Shown: positions 36,857 through 49,902 of the stretch, piece after piece
How the letters are laid out: the number at the start of each line of letters is the position of its first letter
How positions within the stretch are numbered: position 1 is the stretch's first letter
Assembly (NCBI GenBank): GCA_963969395.1
Contig: OZ017803.1
Span: forward strand, 15,128,001 to 15,192,000
From: Pseudoscleropodium purum
Taxonomy: Eukaryota; Streptophyta; Bryopsida; Hypnales; Brachytheciaceae
DNA: 64,000 bases
Reading direction: 5' to 3'
Notes under the pieces: model-generated
The model's database searches: none
Seen by the model: only the letters and a program-made list of their open reading frames with translations
What the model was told of the DNA's origin: nothing
Program-made: the position numbers and the translations under genes

Positions 36857-37949
36857 TCAAGCACATTATATACCTTCTTCTTTCCAACCAAGTGTAGTTG
36901 CAATATTGAAAGTCTTGTTAGTCAATCATACAATGATGTCCTACTATAAATGTAGACATTATTTAAAAATTATGTATATTTGTATTATTTAGATAGATTT
37001 CAATATTTATATATTATGTTGAATTAGAAGGGTTTTTTTTAGTCTCAAGTTGAAGAATCTCAATATGACCCTGATAGAGTGATATTCCAATTGAAACTCT
37101 ATTTTTTACCTCTAATTAGTCATATGTTAGTTTTTAGTTATTCATTCTATATTTGGAGTATTTTTTTGTATTTGTAAAGTAGTACAAGGGAAATATTCAA
37201 GTAATTTGTCTTCTAGTAATATTGGGATGATTTTTCTTTTTTGTAGAAATATGAAGTTAATCTTATGGTCAAATTTCATGACCAATGGATGTTAGGGGAG
37301 TTACATAGTTAAGGTTTAGGTTGAACTTTCACATAACTTGTGTGATTTAAGTAGAAGATAAGATGGAGGGAAAAGGGGACTCTTTTTGGGATCATTTCTC
37401 TCATTGTTGTTGATAAGGCTCAAAAGTTTGAGAGGCCATGGTGTGTATTGTATTTGTAGTTTTTGAAAATGAAATTTGGAAAAGTTGTATATCTTGGTGT
37501 GAAGTTTTCAAATTGATGTCACTTTCTTGATTTGAAGTTGTAAATTAAAAATTGTGCTAGTTTGAGTAGAGGGAAGTCTATTGCTTCCAATGTAAAAGAA
37601 CAAAAATTTCAACTGACCATTAAAGATGGATAAGTTTTTTATTTGCAATGAATTTTGGAGAGGGTGTAGGAAATTGTGTTGGCTTTCTATAAAGCTATCA
37701 TTCATTGTATTTGGAGTTCTTATGAGTAAGTTGTGAGTGACGAAACAAAAAAGGGTTTGGTGCTCTGTTTTTTTTTTAAAGGTTGAAATTTTGAATGGCC
37801 ATAGAAGTTGGACAGAGTTTTAGAATGAGTTGAAATTTGGAAGAGAAGTAAAAAATTGTAATAGCTTTCTAAAAAGCAATCATATATATCATTTGAACTT
37901 TGGACAAAACAAAAACACCAATTCAAAGTTCAACGATGAGGTAAAAGTT

Positions 37950-38149
37950 GAAGTTAGGTATTTGAAGTTGAAGTTAAGTACTTGGAGTAGAAGTTAGGTA
38001 ATTGGAGTCGAAGTTAGGTGATTGGGGTCGAAATTAGGTGATTGGAGTCGAAATTAGGTGATTGAAATTGAAATTAGGTGATTGGAATCAAAGTTAAGTG
38101 ATTGAAATTGAAGTTAGATGATTGGAGTTAGAATTTGATAATTGAAGTT
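37950..38149. repeat. 20-bp minisatellite, ten units
   Basis: Ten consecutive units of exactly 20 bp with consensus near GAAGTTAGGTGATTGGAGTC. Outer units are more diverged than central ones. The period is not a multiple of three and no long frame crosses it, so coding is unlikely. Confidence 0.93.
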
Positions 38150-38242
38150 GGGAGTTGAAATTTTGGAATAGAAGTTTGAAGAGTTGCAAAAGACTTTGAA
38201 GACAAGTAGATTGAAGATTCGTATATTATGGCTTGTGGCTTA

Positions 38243-38361
38243 TTATTCCTAACCTGATTTAGAGGTTTGTTGTTTTTTAATTGTTATTCCTAGCTGGATT
38301 TGAAGCTTGTTGTTTTTTAATTCTTATTTCTAACTGGATTTGGAAGCTCGTTGTTTTTTGT
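38243..38361. repeat. 41-bp tandem repeat, three units
   Basis: Units start at 38243, 38284 and 38324 with TTATTCCTAACTGGATTT followed by GAAGCTTGTTGTTTTTTAA-like sequence. Read in reverse complement the unit contains TTAGGAATAA, which resembles the recurring motif of the array at 39925-41650. Confidence 0.85.
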
Positions 38362-39924
38362 TTCTACATTGTAAACTCATTACAAGCTATGCGGTAATTT
38401 GTAATTAGTCTCATTTTGTGTTTGTAGTAACAAAGTTGGATTAATCACCCACGTGGACAAACTTTTATGTTGTTCTCATTGATGAAGCATAATTACTGGT
38501 CATTGTGGATTTGAAGTTTAGAAGCCTATTTTCGGACGGTTAACTCGTGGTTTGGTTGTTCCGTTTTACCCGTCCAAGGTCGTGGAATTTTATCACATAT
38601 CTTGACCCTTATACCCATTTAGAGCCAACCAGTACAAAATAAGTCAACGGGTAACAATTCGATCGTGATTTAGAAGATTTGACATTCAAGATCAAAAGAT
38701 CGACACAACTACGAGTTTCAATTTTAAACCATATTAATTTAGTGGGTGAATTTGTTGTGACGAGCTCACTTATATTCATCTTCTTTATTACTTTGTTGAT
38801 TATTAATAGGATGAATCAGCGAGTGACGAGTTCACTTGTTTTTATCATCTTATGACTTCCTTCATTTCCAAGCCATTTTTGATTGCAACCAAAATTTCTG
38901 TGATTTCCCAAAACAAACGCTTTCTCCACAACAACGCTTTGATTGAATCTTAAATTGTATCATAATTAATCAATGCTTATGTCTTCTACACAAAAAGAGA
39001 ATAGCCTTCATTGCTACAATGAAGTGTTGATAAAAAATGGGTTGTTTTCCATAATTTCATCATTTGGAATTTTTGCATGAGATTTTAAAGGTGGATGTTA
39101 ATCATCTTAATCTATATATGAAACTTTGTTTCATGGCATTTTAGGAAATTTTACAAAAGATATCATTATTTTTTATTTCAATATCAAACTAGGCAATAAA
39201 AATTATATTCTAAAAACATAGGATTGTTAGAATGTGAGTCCAAAATTTTGAGCCTAAGAATCTATGCATCTACATTGTAGAGGCCTATGTTATAGATACT
39301 TTATACAATTATAGAAAATCTATGTTATAGATACCTATCTTATAAGCACCTTCCATGTTAACTTCAATAGAAGTCATTTTTTGGAAGATTATTTCTAAGA
39401 CAATAAAACCTTGTAATTTGATGTATAGGTATCTTTGTAGTCTCCAATCCATCTCATGCAAACATCAAGGTGAATGTAATGCATTATGCTTACAATTGTT
39501 AAGGAAAAATTTGAAAGCTTTTAAAAATATCATGTTTAGAATGAATAAATACATTGAACAAAATTTTAAAATAGATGAAAAGGAATATATTAGCAGAGCT
39601 AAAATGTAAGACTTTAAGAGGCCAACTAACTTTTATACTATTAAGCAAGCAAACGGCACTGTAGATTGTTTTGGTACCCAATTGGGATTTATCCAAATTA
39701 TAGTTAAGTTCGTTCCTAGGGAGGCTTTATACATAGGAATGTCTCTAATATAATGAATTCATAGGTCATTGCAATCTAAGCATAGAGAAAAATATTCATT
39801 TACCACTTACAATTTATATTAATCCTCACATGATAAACTAATTACACAATTTTCACTCCCCTCTTAATAGCCACAAGAGTTTAGTAATTTCCCAAATTAG
39901 ATGATCTTTAATCTTTAGCTTGCA

Positions 39925-41650
39925 ATCTTCCAAATCGGACTCCACAGAAACCACTCAGTCCTTTGCCTTCCAACTTGGGTTCAGCATCATAGGCTCTTCA
40001 TCTTCCACTTGTTGACATCTCACCAACTCTGATCTTGATCTCCAATTTGTTTAATATAACATCACATCACTCTTCATACTTAGACTCTCCTAATCGGAAT
40101 TAACCAACTTGTAATTCTTCACTGATAAACATTATGCTCTCAGTCAAATAACATCATACCCATTCAATCAGACCAAATTGGAAATTAGTCTAAGACATCA
40201 TGCAACTATTTCACCCAATTTGGATATTAATTCATCCCATTTACAGGCTGCTTTGAATTAAACTTCTCAATTAAACATCATGCTCAACAATTAGAGCATT
40301 TAAACCATTCACAATTATCCTCACAGTTCAACTTGGACAAAACTACAACGATGCACAAATCAAACTTCCCATTTGGACAACAATAAAATCTCACTCATGC
40401 ACTCCTAAACTCTGATTAGGAAGACACTCTCAAACAATCATGCATCATTGATTTACATGCATAAATATTTCCAAATTGACTTCATAAACCTCCAATTGCT
40501 CACACAATTTAATTTCACATGTTACAGCTTTGAATTAGCAATTTTACTACTCCGAATTGGTGACAAAATCACCATTATCACAACAATAAGTTCATAGCTT
40601 AACTGTCCATACTCCAACTTCCTAAATTGGTCTAATTTTATAAGTCCATTCTTCTGATTTTCAACAAGGATTTCTTCATCACCATGAACATCCTAATTTC
40701 CAATTAGGACTATTTTGATTCTCACTGAATCACTCCAATTTGGCTCTCTTCTTCACACACAGTCATAAGCTAAAAAGCTAATGAACAATAAAATCTTCTC
40801 TTAATCATTTCAAATAGGAAATATTATCATCCTTTTATACTAGCTGTGCTATGACCTCCATAAGCTTCCATCACTCCAATTAGGAAGTATTAACAATTTG
40901 AAACTATGGGCTCATTCACAACAACAATCACTCATTCCTAAGATACGACTTCAATTCCAGACTGATTCTTCAAATAAGAAATATTATTATCCTTCAACCT
41001 GGGCTCTCTTAACTCCTGCAAGTTCACTCTTTCCAACTAGGAAATATTAAATCTTATTGCACTGCAGCTATCTTCGCACACTGATCAATCATTACTTCAC
41101 TCTAGCTTGATTCTTCCACTTGGAAATATTCTCTACATTCAAACTGGATTCTCCCTACATAGTGCACACATTGCACTTTCCGACTAGGACTAACTCATCA
41201 CCATTCACTTTGACAAACTTAGCTCCCAATTAGGACTCACACAAATAATCAAACATCCACGCAAAATCACACACCAAAATCAAAAACATACGCACCCAAC
41301 TTGGACTGGGACATGATTGGGCTTCACTCAACAAACGATAAGAATAAATGAACACAAATTCAAACCAAATAGGAAATTCCAAACCAGTGGTTACTCACTC
41401 AGAGAAACAACCTAACTTTTTGCAACCCAATTTGGAACTGCACAATCCACCATTAGGAAATAATCGACCCAACTTGCTTAACCGCAGCCTAATTGGACAA
41501 TTGACCATCCTAATTGGAATTCTACATTGCCAACTCCCCACTTACTGCCAAGTTAGAAATCAAAAACCAGCACCTTCATTCACACCAACTTGGACTTAAC
41601 CTTACACAAACAGACATCCCAATTAGGAAAATATACCACCAAATACCACC
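39925..41650. repeat. Highly diverged array with about 40-bp recurrence
   Basis: A motif close to CCAATTAGGA or CCAATTTGGA recurs dozens of times at spacings near 40 bp or multiples of it; early occurrences are near 39930, 39970, 40042, 40089, 40172, 40214, 40329, 40368 and 40412. Between motifs the sequence is strongly A/C/T-rich and G-poor on the plus strand. Two open frames at its right end (41348-41802) are by-products of this composition. Confidence 0.6.
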
Positions 41651-42945
41651 AAACCGCACCCCAAACACACAAAATGCATTCCAAATGGGTTCAAAAACAC
41701 TTCAAAAATTCAAAATTTGATAACCGAATAGGCATTCTACAGGCACCTTTGTTGTATCAATTAATATTGTTATATGCAATGCAATTTAATAATAACAAGT
41801 AAATGAAATTAATTATACAATCACAAAATTGTCTAGAAGGATCATCTTAGAGATAAATTATAGTTTCATCATCTATAATTTGTAAGGCCACAAAAAGTAA
41901 TTGCATTCTACATATTTTGCATGAATAGAAAGAGAGTTAGTTTGTTTCTATATGAAGGATGCAACTTATATAATTAGGTCATATTACAATATATTAAGTG
42001 ATTCATAAAGTGCCTATTCATATTTCAAGAAAGAACTAAAGTAAATATTTTGGAAACATAACTAAACTTTAAAAGTTTCCCTTAGTCTACATTTGAAAGA
42101 AAAACAAATGATTGTTTGTATCTAATTTAGAAAGTTTTCATATTTTTTTTCTAATAGAAACAACCCAATCTTGTCTGTCTATTCAAAATGAAAAATTTAC
42201 TTCTGGAGAGCCTTTGGAGTTGAAAATGAGTGGTTTTCTATATGCATCATATTCTTGAGGATAGATGAATTAAACCATAGATTTCTAAAATACTCATTAC
42301 TTCTATAAATGTCATAGTTGAGTAGTCAATAAAGTGTGTGAAAAAAAGTCCTAATGAGTATGTGTGATACATAGAAACAAACTATAATTGTGGAGAACTT
42401 TTGACATCTTTGCAAATTGAGTGAGTAGACATTTAGTGTTTTGTAGCCATATTCAATGTTAACTTAATGGAATGTCTATTCTTAATATAATTCTAACTCA
42501 ATTTTTTTGTTGGTGTTTATTTCTATGTCAATATTTTTGTGATTGATAGTAATAGATTGATTTATATAGTTGCATATTGAATTGCTATTTTTCTTTTATC
42601 AAAGCCTTGATAGTAGAAATAATTGTCTATTGGTAGTTTACTAATTATAACCTTGATAGTAGGATTGATAGCATAGACCTATATAAACCAAGTCACTTCT
42701 ATGTCTAAGACACACTTTCCTTTGTTCCTTATCTAGCTTCAAGTGACTCTAGTAAATTATCCTACTAGTGTGTGTGACACTATTTACAAAAGTCACATTT
42801 TTTGTAAGGGGTTTAATGTTGAATCTTGCTAACTAAGTATTGTCTACTTTAGTCATCACATTCATCATTCTAAGAGCCAAGTCTTGATCCTACGACAATT
42901 GAAGCAATTAGTCAAAGATTTGCTCCTCCAAGAATTTAGAATATC

Positions 42946-43415
42946 ATGGCATCATTCACGGTCATTGCAATTGCCTTCATATTGCTTGCTACCTATGCAG
43001 TTTGTGAGGCAAGTCAACCAATTTTGCAAAAGTCAAAAGTACTTGCATCTCATGCAGTGGTCAATGCCACAATTACTCCTCAAGACCTCAATGACAAATA
43101 TGCCATGGCACTCAACACACATTAGCATCCAACAAGATGAGATATGGGGAGTTGGAATTCCAACATAAGAAGTGCAAATCACAAACTTGTATATGAATCC
43201 CCTTTTGTACAATTTCCAAGATGATCGTTCAATGTGGTGCATTTCATTCGCCAACACTTGTTAATCCCCACGTTTTTAAGCGTTTGGATTCCAAAGCGGG
43301 GACATGCATTGTCAATGATGGCCAACAAATTGAGAATGGGCACAAAATCTCATTTCAATACAAAGAGATAATGAAGGAGTCACTAGAGTTGAAATCTACT
43401 AAGGTGATATGTTGA
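42946..43415 (+). pseudogene. TPD1-like secreted protein, broken
   Basis: The 5' part (42946-43122) codes for a signal peptide, MASFTVIAIAFILLATYAVC, and about 40 further residues before TAG. The continuation is in another frame: ISIQQDEIWGVGIPT, then TAA at 43166-43168 where the family has an aromatic residue, then EVQITNLYM. The 3' part is in a third frame: ISKMIVQCGAFHS, VNPHVFKRL, CIVNDGQQI, GHKISFQY, ending KVIC. This order (GIPTY-VQI, CG-F, NP-VFKRL, CLVNDG, I-F-YA, C-terminal Cys) is the TAPETUM DETERMINANT1 family of small secreted cysteine-rich ligands. Two frame changes and one stop within about 470 bp argue against a working gene. An intron could explain one frame change but not the in-frame TAA. 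Confidence 0.75.
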
Positions 43416-44923
43416 AGCTAGAGATACTATTGCATGGATTTTGCAAAAGCTAATCGCTAAGTGATTAAATTGTTCACTATTAATTGCAATAGTAGCTAGG
43501 AGGTACTATTGGCAATGGTATTCCAATGTCTTTGGAACTAAGATTGCATTTTTAGTGAACATTGTGCAAATAAAGAAATTTTTTACTTAAATAATCATTT
43601 TGAAACAATATTTTAATGAATTCTTATAAAGTGAAGAATGAATAAATTCTCTAATAGAAGCTTTAATGTTTACATAAATTCTATATCCTTTTTGAAATTT
43701 GAATAACTAGTTACATTCCAAAGATTTAGGGATTTCAAAACCTTCTTTTAAAATTGTTTCGAATTTGCTTTGGCTAAAAATTGAATGTAAAATCAAATCC
43801 TAAATAAATAAGAAAAATGATTGCATGAAAGGCAAGGTAGTTGCATAGAAAATCTTCCTTCTCTAGATATCCTATCCTTATTTATGTGTGCACTTTGTAT
43901 CTATTGCAACCGTCTACTTTCTATTCTTTCTTTAGTTGCAATTAATAGCCATGTTCATGTGTTTTGCACTTCAGAAGACACGTTGCCCATTCATTATAGA
44001 ATCATTTGATTGTAACATGCATTGTAAAATTGTTGTCAAATCCATAATACTTTCATTACAAAAATACAATTATAGTATATAACAAATGCATGAAGATTTT
44101 AGACTTGTTTTGAAGCAATTTTGGGCCTCAAAACACTGCATTGTGTTAGGGATCAATGGAAAAATTTAAGAGGGCTTGTTTCATCAAATCTTTTTTGATC
44201 TCTACATACATACTTATGAGGCAAGGGTACGTTTCACATCTTGTCTTAAATGTCTCCTTAGCCAGTCATAATCCTTGAATCAATCAATAAGTACCTCAAA
44301 GACATTTAGCAAAGCATAATACCTTCCTAGTATGGGGAAGACCATTGCTTGGTTATGAGATGTTATATATGTGCTGAATGATAATCATCAAAATAAATGA
44401 AAATCACCAAAATTAACAAGAATAATCAAAATATGCAAATGAAAAGTGATTTCCATCTCCCAAATGGATTTTGTTATTACCACCATGTATTTTTTTGGAG
44501 GGTGAGATATTCTCTCTTTCCAATCGACGAAATCACTAAATTGCTACAAAATCTTAGAACAAGTTTGCTCTACCTTGGGTCAATGTACATTCTTCTAGAT
44601 GAAAAAACAAATGTTCATCCATACGTTGCATGTTACATCCATTTCCATGGATGCACTTGAATAGCTTTGTCACTCGCTTTGGGCATTGCCTGGAATAAGT
44701 GGAAAAAAAAAAAAAAAACCCAAAAAAAACAGGTTATTTCCACTCCAGAAAAACAAATTAAATTCAATACTTCTATAGAACACCAACCCACCCCCATTTC
44801 CACTAGGATGGACCAATTTCCAGGATGACCAGCAACTGCGTAACTTACTAGCAAGTTACTCTCCCTTTGCGAATCGCCAGGCAGGGAATTTTCAACGGGT
44901 GCCCCCTCACGCAACTGAACCTG

Positions 44924-44943
44924 GACCGACCGACCGACCGACC
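44924..44943. repeat. (GACC)5 microsatellite
   Basis: Five exact GACC units at the start of a GC-richer stretch. Confidence 0.95.
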
Positions 44944-47900
44944 GAGCTTTCTTCCTCTGCCTTGCTGGCTCAGTCCCTCCATTTCCAATACTGCACTCAA
45001 GTACCCCGTATTTCTATTTTAATAGGATTCTGTGGAAATAATTTGCACTGGAGGTTCCTCACTGAGTGACTTTCCCAGTAAGTACCTTAGATTCCTCATC
45101 ATGGAAGGAAGGAAGTACTTTCCTGTTAAGATTGGACGGACGCCGCGGAGCAGTGAACTGAAGTGAGAAAACTCTGTTCATCCTGCAACCGACATGTTGA
45201 TACCCTGACATGGGCAGCACAGTACCGCAGACCCCCGAAGCGCACTGAAACTGAAATTTCCATAAAAAGACAAGCAGCGAAGGGTGAAAACAGTGTCACT
45301 TTTCAGTCTGTCCCGACCTGACTAGACTAGGTAGGTGGTCTAAAATATAATTTTATTTGAAAGAATGGTAGAGCCTCTTCAAGAGAAACTACTTAATGCA
45401 CTGCATTTCTAGTTGGGTTTGGAATGGAATGGGTGACTTGGTTCATCATTTTCCAATTCTCACACAATTATCTATGAATTTTTAAAGTTGAAAGTAGAAG
45501 GGATCTGATATCTTTTCATTCCACTAGCATAGGGGATTTGATTTATTCATTCCACTAGATTCCCTTCAAATTGTCACTTTTGAAGCATGAAATGCTTCAA
45601 CTTCTTGGTTGGGCACTTGTGATGGTTTGAGGAGAGTGAAGGTGGTCCTTAAAGGTCCAATTAAATGGATACAGGCCTTAAATATTCATATTAATTCAAT
45701 TTTTGAGGGAAAAATAGAAGTTTGAGGCTTGAGTTGGTGGTTGTCCTCACGTGGGGGAGAAGGATTCTTTTTCCAAAACCTAAGTTTGATGAACACTAAG
45801 GAATATGAAAAAAATTGATTGATTCTTGAAAATAGTAGATGAAGGTTTGTCCAAATTTCAAGAGTTTTTTTTAGTGGTAGTCAAACAGAGACATTTACTA
45901 AACCACCTATGAGAAAGATCAATTTATTATGAATATTGGACAATAATCCATGATGGAGCTAAAAAACCTCCTGAACAATTCACTCACTCTAGCAGATTAA
46001 AATGTCCTCAAATATGGAGTGAAAATAGTTTTTCTCCAACAAGCCTTCCACCATCAAATCCACCAATAAAAGTGCCAACAAGGAGGTATTTTAATTTGTG
46101 GAATATCTGATGACGAGAAGCCATTGCCTAATGTAACTTAAACCTCAGGTAGGGAATAATCTAAGGTTAGATTTCCTTACAAGATGCCATAAAAAGTCCC
46201 ATCCATCTGTCACGTATTGTCTTCAAATCTATAATCCACTATTACGCAGGTTTTCTTGCATAATGCTTAGTCTATGCAATATAATCCATCCACCTTTTCA
46301 ATGATGAATTTATTGCTCGTGGTTTATGTGACAAATAAAACTAGTTGCAAGTCTTAAAAAACTCAGTCTAATTCAAACATGTTTTTTCTAGTGCCAAATA
46401 ACAACTCATTATCACCAAATGAAAAAATTTCCAATAAGTTAGGGCCACTCTACATCTAGAGTCTGGGGCAATTCGGTATGTCACAAGCCCAAAATCCTAA
46501 CTTTCAATTGAATTAAAGGCTTAAATTAGCCCCAAATCCTTTACACTTTGAAATTGGGTCAATTTGGTGAAATGAATATTTTATTCAAAAAAGACATGGT
46601 TTGACATGGCTTCAGTTTGATGAATTGTGTGCACCAAAAATCAAAAAGCAGTTCTTGTCCTTGAAGTCAATGTAAGATTTCCATCAAAAAGATTTTTTTC
46701 ATAAAATATTATTATTTTCAACAAATCAGATCCATTGAATATTGTGCAATTGGCCTTATGGGAATTGGCGTAGCTTCTAGGTGTAAAGCAGCCCCGAAAA
46801 AAGAGAGAAAAGGAGTGGAATTTTATAGTTTTAACTGAATTGGCTCATCTCTTTGGCCTCAAGACCCTTTACACATGGGGAGAATTGACCCCCACTATAA
46901 TCATACTCTAATGAGTAGTTGACGACACCCTTCAACCCAAAAGGGGCTGAAATTTGGTGCAATTGACCTCAAGGAGAATTGGCCCAGCCTCTAGGTGTGA
47001 AGCAGCCCTCCGTTAGAGACGACCATACGTATTGTATGTTTGCTCTTTCCGTAGGAAGAAAGCTCAATACAGGATCCAAGGTGTGAAGCAGAAACGGGTT
47101 GTACACAACCACTACGACCATGAGCCCCGGGAAAAGTGGACATTGCGGATCCCAGTGACAGTGTACTGGGATTGGGATAGGTGATCAGGTGATGATACCT
47201 CTTGGGGGGGGGGCTCGGGTACGGTAAGTTACAAATGTAGACCCCTTCCCCCTGCCTGTGAACAAACAGGGAGCCCATGTGTGGTGAGCTTTGTACAGCA
47301 ATGCAAGATGCATAGACCACACCACGCGTACCATATTTTCTGTTTTCTTGAACAAGAGTACGGTATTGGATGTGGGATCGACTTCGAGATGATTTTCCAC
47401 AAATCTCCATTTTGCTCTATCCAAAATGGGTTTGTGAGAATTCTGTAACAGAATGTAACGATAATTTCTAACAATATGGTATGACATCATTTATATAAAA
47501 AATTTGAATATGGTTTGAATATCCATCTGTTTTAGGATTTCAATTTGGACTTGATCAATGAATGGATTTGAGGTAAGGTAACTACACCTAAAATTGCACA
47601 AATAGGCAATTTTAGCACGATTTCCATTATCATATTGAATTTTTTGGGGTGGAACTTGTTGGTATCAAAAAGGGGAATTTTAGATTCTCTTCAAATGTTG
47701 ATTTTTTGGACATTGTATGAATGATCTACGAATTTTCAAAGTGCTAAAGATAGATGTCTCAAAAACCAACCCTAAACTCTCATGAATACATTTTAGGCAA
47801 GAAAATTTGTAGTGATCAGTTCGAGGAAGCGGTCAAAATTAGGTATACAGTAACCTTAATGCTCAGATTCCCAAGAAGAAGGAGACTCTGGTCTCTTGAG

Positions 47901-48317
47901 GGCAGTGTGCATCATGAGTATGTTTGTTCAAGCCTTGAACCAAAGTTCATGAGCCATGAAGTACATTCTCATCTTTGAAGTAAAGACATCCTAGAATATC
48001 CTATCCTAAACATATTCAAAATTTTTGTAACCGCAAAATACTTGTAATGTTATAACAAGGTATTGGAAGATCACTCTCTTGCCCTACTACCAGTAGAGGG
48101 AGAACCTGAACAAGTGGTATTATATTTTTACCTGTGTCGTACATGTGAAAGTCTTCCTGATTCTCAATGCTCAACACATCCTTGGTGGATATGCCAATGA
48201 GTATGAAGCCAGTGTAAAAAAGTTCTGCGAGATGGGAATGTAAATGCTCACCTCTGAGATTGATTCGTATGCAGGGAAGTTTGGTCAGTGTTATCCCTGT
48301 GCACGAAAAGATTAAAG

Positions 48318-48339
48318 ATATATATATATATATATATAT
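48318..48339. repeat. (AT)11 microsatellite
   Basis: An uninterrupted AT run of 22 bp. Confidence 0.95.
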
Positions 48340-48589
48340 CCATGGAATCATACCAATGAAGTACTGTATGGTTTGCATTGTATTGCAGTTTCTGTATCAT
48401 ACACCAGTCAATGCTTCCCTGTTTTGTAGTGCCTATTTAGTCATATATACTACAAGTATATATATTTTTTTTTCATCTGCAGGATGTCCTAATAAGTACA
48501 GTACGCTCAGACAGAAGTTTCAGTTCAGTCCCGTTCTGTTTCTCTCTTGTCAATCTGTGGTTTGAAATGCAAGATGGAAAATGTCTACA

Positions 48590-48613
48590 GGGAGGGAGGG
48601 AGGGAGGGAGGGA
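48590..48613 (+). repeat. (GGGA)6 tract, G-quadruplex candidate
   Basis: Six GGGA units in a row. Four or more GGG runs separated by single A loops satisfy the usual intramolecular G-quadruplex pattern on the plus strand. Confidence 0.9.
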
Positions 48614-49202
48614 CTCCAAGATGAAGGGTTAGGAGAAAAACAGAGTGTTGACAGGGGCATCAGATTGGATGGCCATTCACACAGGCACCACATGTTTGGG
48701 CTTGGGCTTGGCTTGGATTCGGATTCCAGTGAATTTGAAACTTTGAATAGTGACAGAGTCTCGTACTGTATGTCATCCACTCCTTAATCTTTAGTTCCAA
48801 TCCACATACTAACTGAAGGTAGGCCAGAGAGTCAGGTTGGCAGTCAAATCGAAAAAAAAAAAAAAAAGCAAAAAAAACTTTCAAATGGTGAGTCCTCTAG
48901 CTTGGGTTTTTTGAGTTTTTTTTGAAAGAGAAGGAAACGAAATTCATTGTTCAACAGGTAGTCCTCTTAATTCGGTTGATTTCAAACCTCTTGGAGATTT
49001 AAAATTAATTAGGTAGATGGACAGATGGAGATGGATAATCGTGGCTGGCTAGTTTATTTGAATTGGTAAAAAGTTAACTTACTCGGAAGTAGTGGTCTCA
49101 TATTAGACTCTGACAAGTAGCTGTAGTTGTTGAACTAGATATAGTTTTGACGTAACTAGCTTGTCATGCACATGATAGGGTACTAGTAATCTGTAGAATA
49201 TA

Positions 49203-49284
49203 CTCCCTTTGTTTCTGAATAATACCCATGTTTCCTTTGTAGAAACACAAAGGAAACATGGGTGTTATTCACAAATAGAGGGAG
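49203..49284. mobile_element. Stowaway MITE, 82 bp
   Basis: TA at 49201-49202 and 49285-49286 flank an almost perfect inverted repeat. The left end is CTCCCTTTGTTTC and the right end in reverse complement is CTCCCTCTATTTG. The arms (about 38 bp) continue through ATACCCATGTTTCCTTTG around a tiny centre. TA target duplications and CTCCCT ends are the Stowaway (Tc1/mariner-derived) signature. Confidence 0.92.
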
Positions 49285-49902
49285 TATATTGGACCGTGAG
49301 ACTATTAGTTGGTAAGTGTATGTAAATGTGTTAAGAAAAACAATTGAGCATTATTTATATTGTTAAATTGTCTAATTTGGTGTTGGATGAATTGTAGGAA
49401 GTGCAAAGAGGATTTTAGATTTGCTTCTTATGCCTTTTTTAGACACCATATGAAAAAAGTATGAATTTTCAAAGTGATGAAGATGATTGTACCTAAAAGC
49501 ACCCCTAAGCTCTCATGAATAGAAGTTGTAAATTTTTTACAATAATCTACGTGGTGTGGTGATAGAAAGGGGTCACAATTAGGTGTTGTTACCTCAATTG
49601 TAGTATGTAAATTGATTTGACCACTAATAATTGAATTGGAAGGTGATATTTCTTTTTAAGTGGAAGTGAAATTGAGTAACTTAATTTTTCAAATGAGTTA
49701 TAACTTTTAAACCAAAGACAAAGTTAACAAGCAATAAGCAAAGGGGATCTCTTCAAAGGTTTACTTCACATACAAAAAACATATAAAGAAAGTATTAATG
49801 TATTAATTGACCATACCAATGAGAGATAGTTGTCTTTGATATTTATGGTAGTTTTACTTGATGTCATTCCATTGAAATTAGTAGAAGTATACAACTTCTT
49901 AA

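Larger units (their letters stand above)
30121..42945. other. Repeat-dominated intergenic region
   Basis: About 12.8 kb without a supported gene. It contains TTAA-bounded elements (30676 one end, 31115-32019, 34443-34818, 36188-36856), a local tandem duplication (33560-34225), a 20-bp minisatellite (37950-38149), a 41-bp repeat (38243-38361) and a 1.8-kb quasi-periodic array (39925-41650). Open frames at 32717-33346 and 39355-39609 are short, AT-rich and without known motifs. 33390-33540 is a diverged copy of 44560-44700. Confidence 0.65.

Noticed and set aside
41348..41802. Three overlapping plus-strand frames of 68-83 codons
   Set aside because: They arise from the A/C-rich quasi-periodic array, which lacks stops by composition.
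46991..47490. Overlapping minus-strand frames of 81-139 codons
   Set aside because: Three frames are open over the same stretch, which indicates composition rather than coding; no motif.
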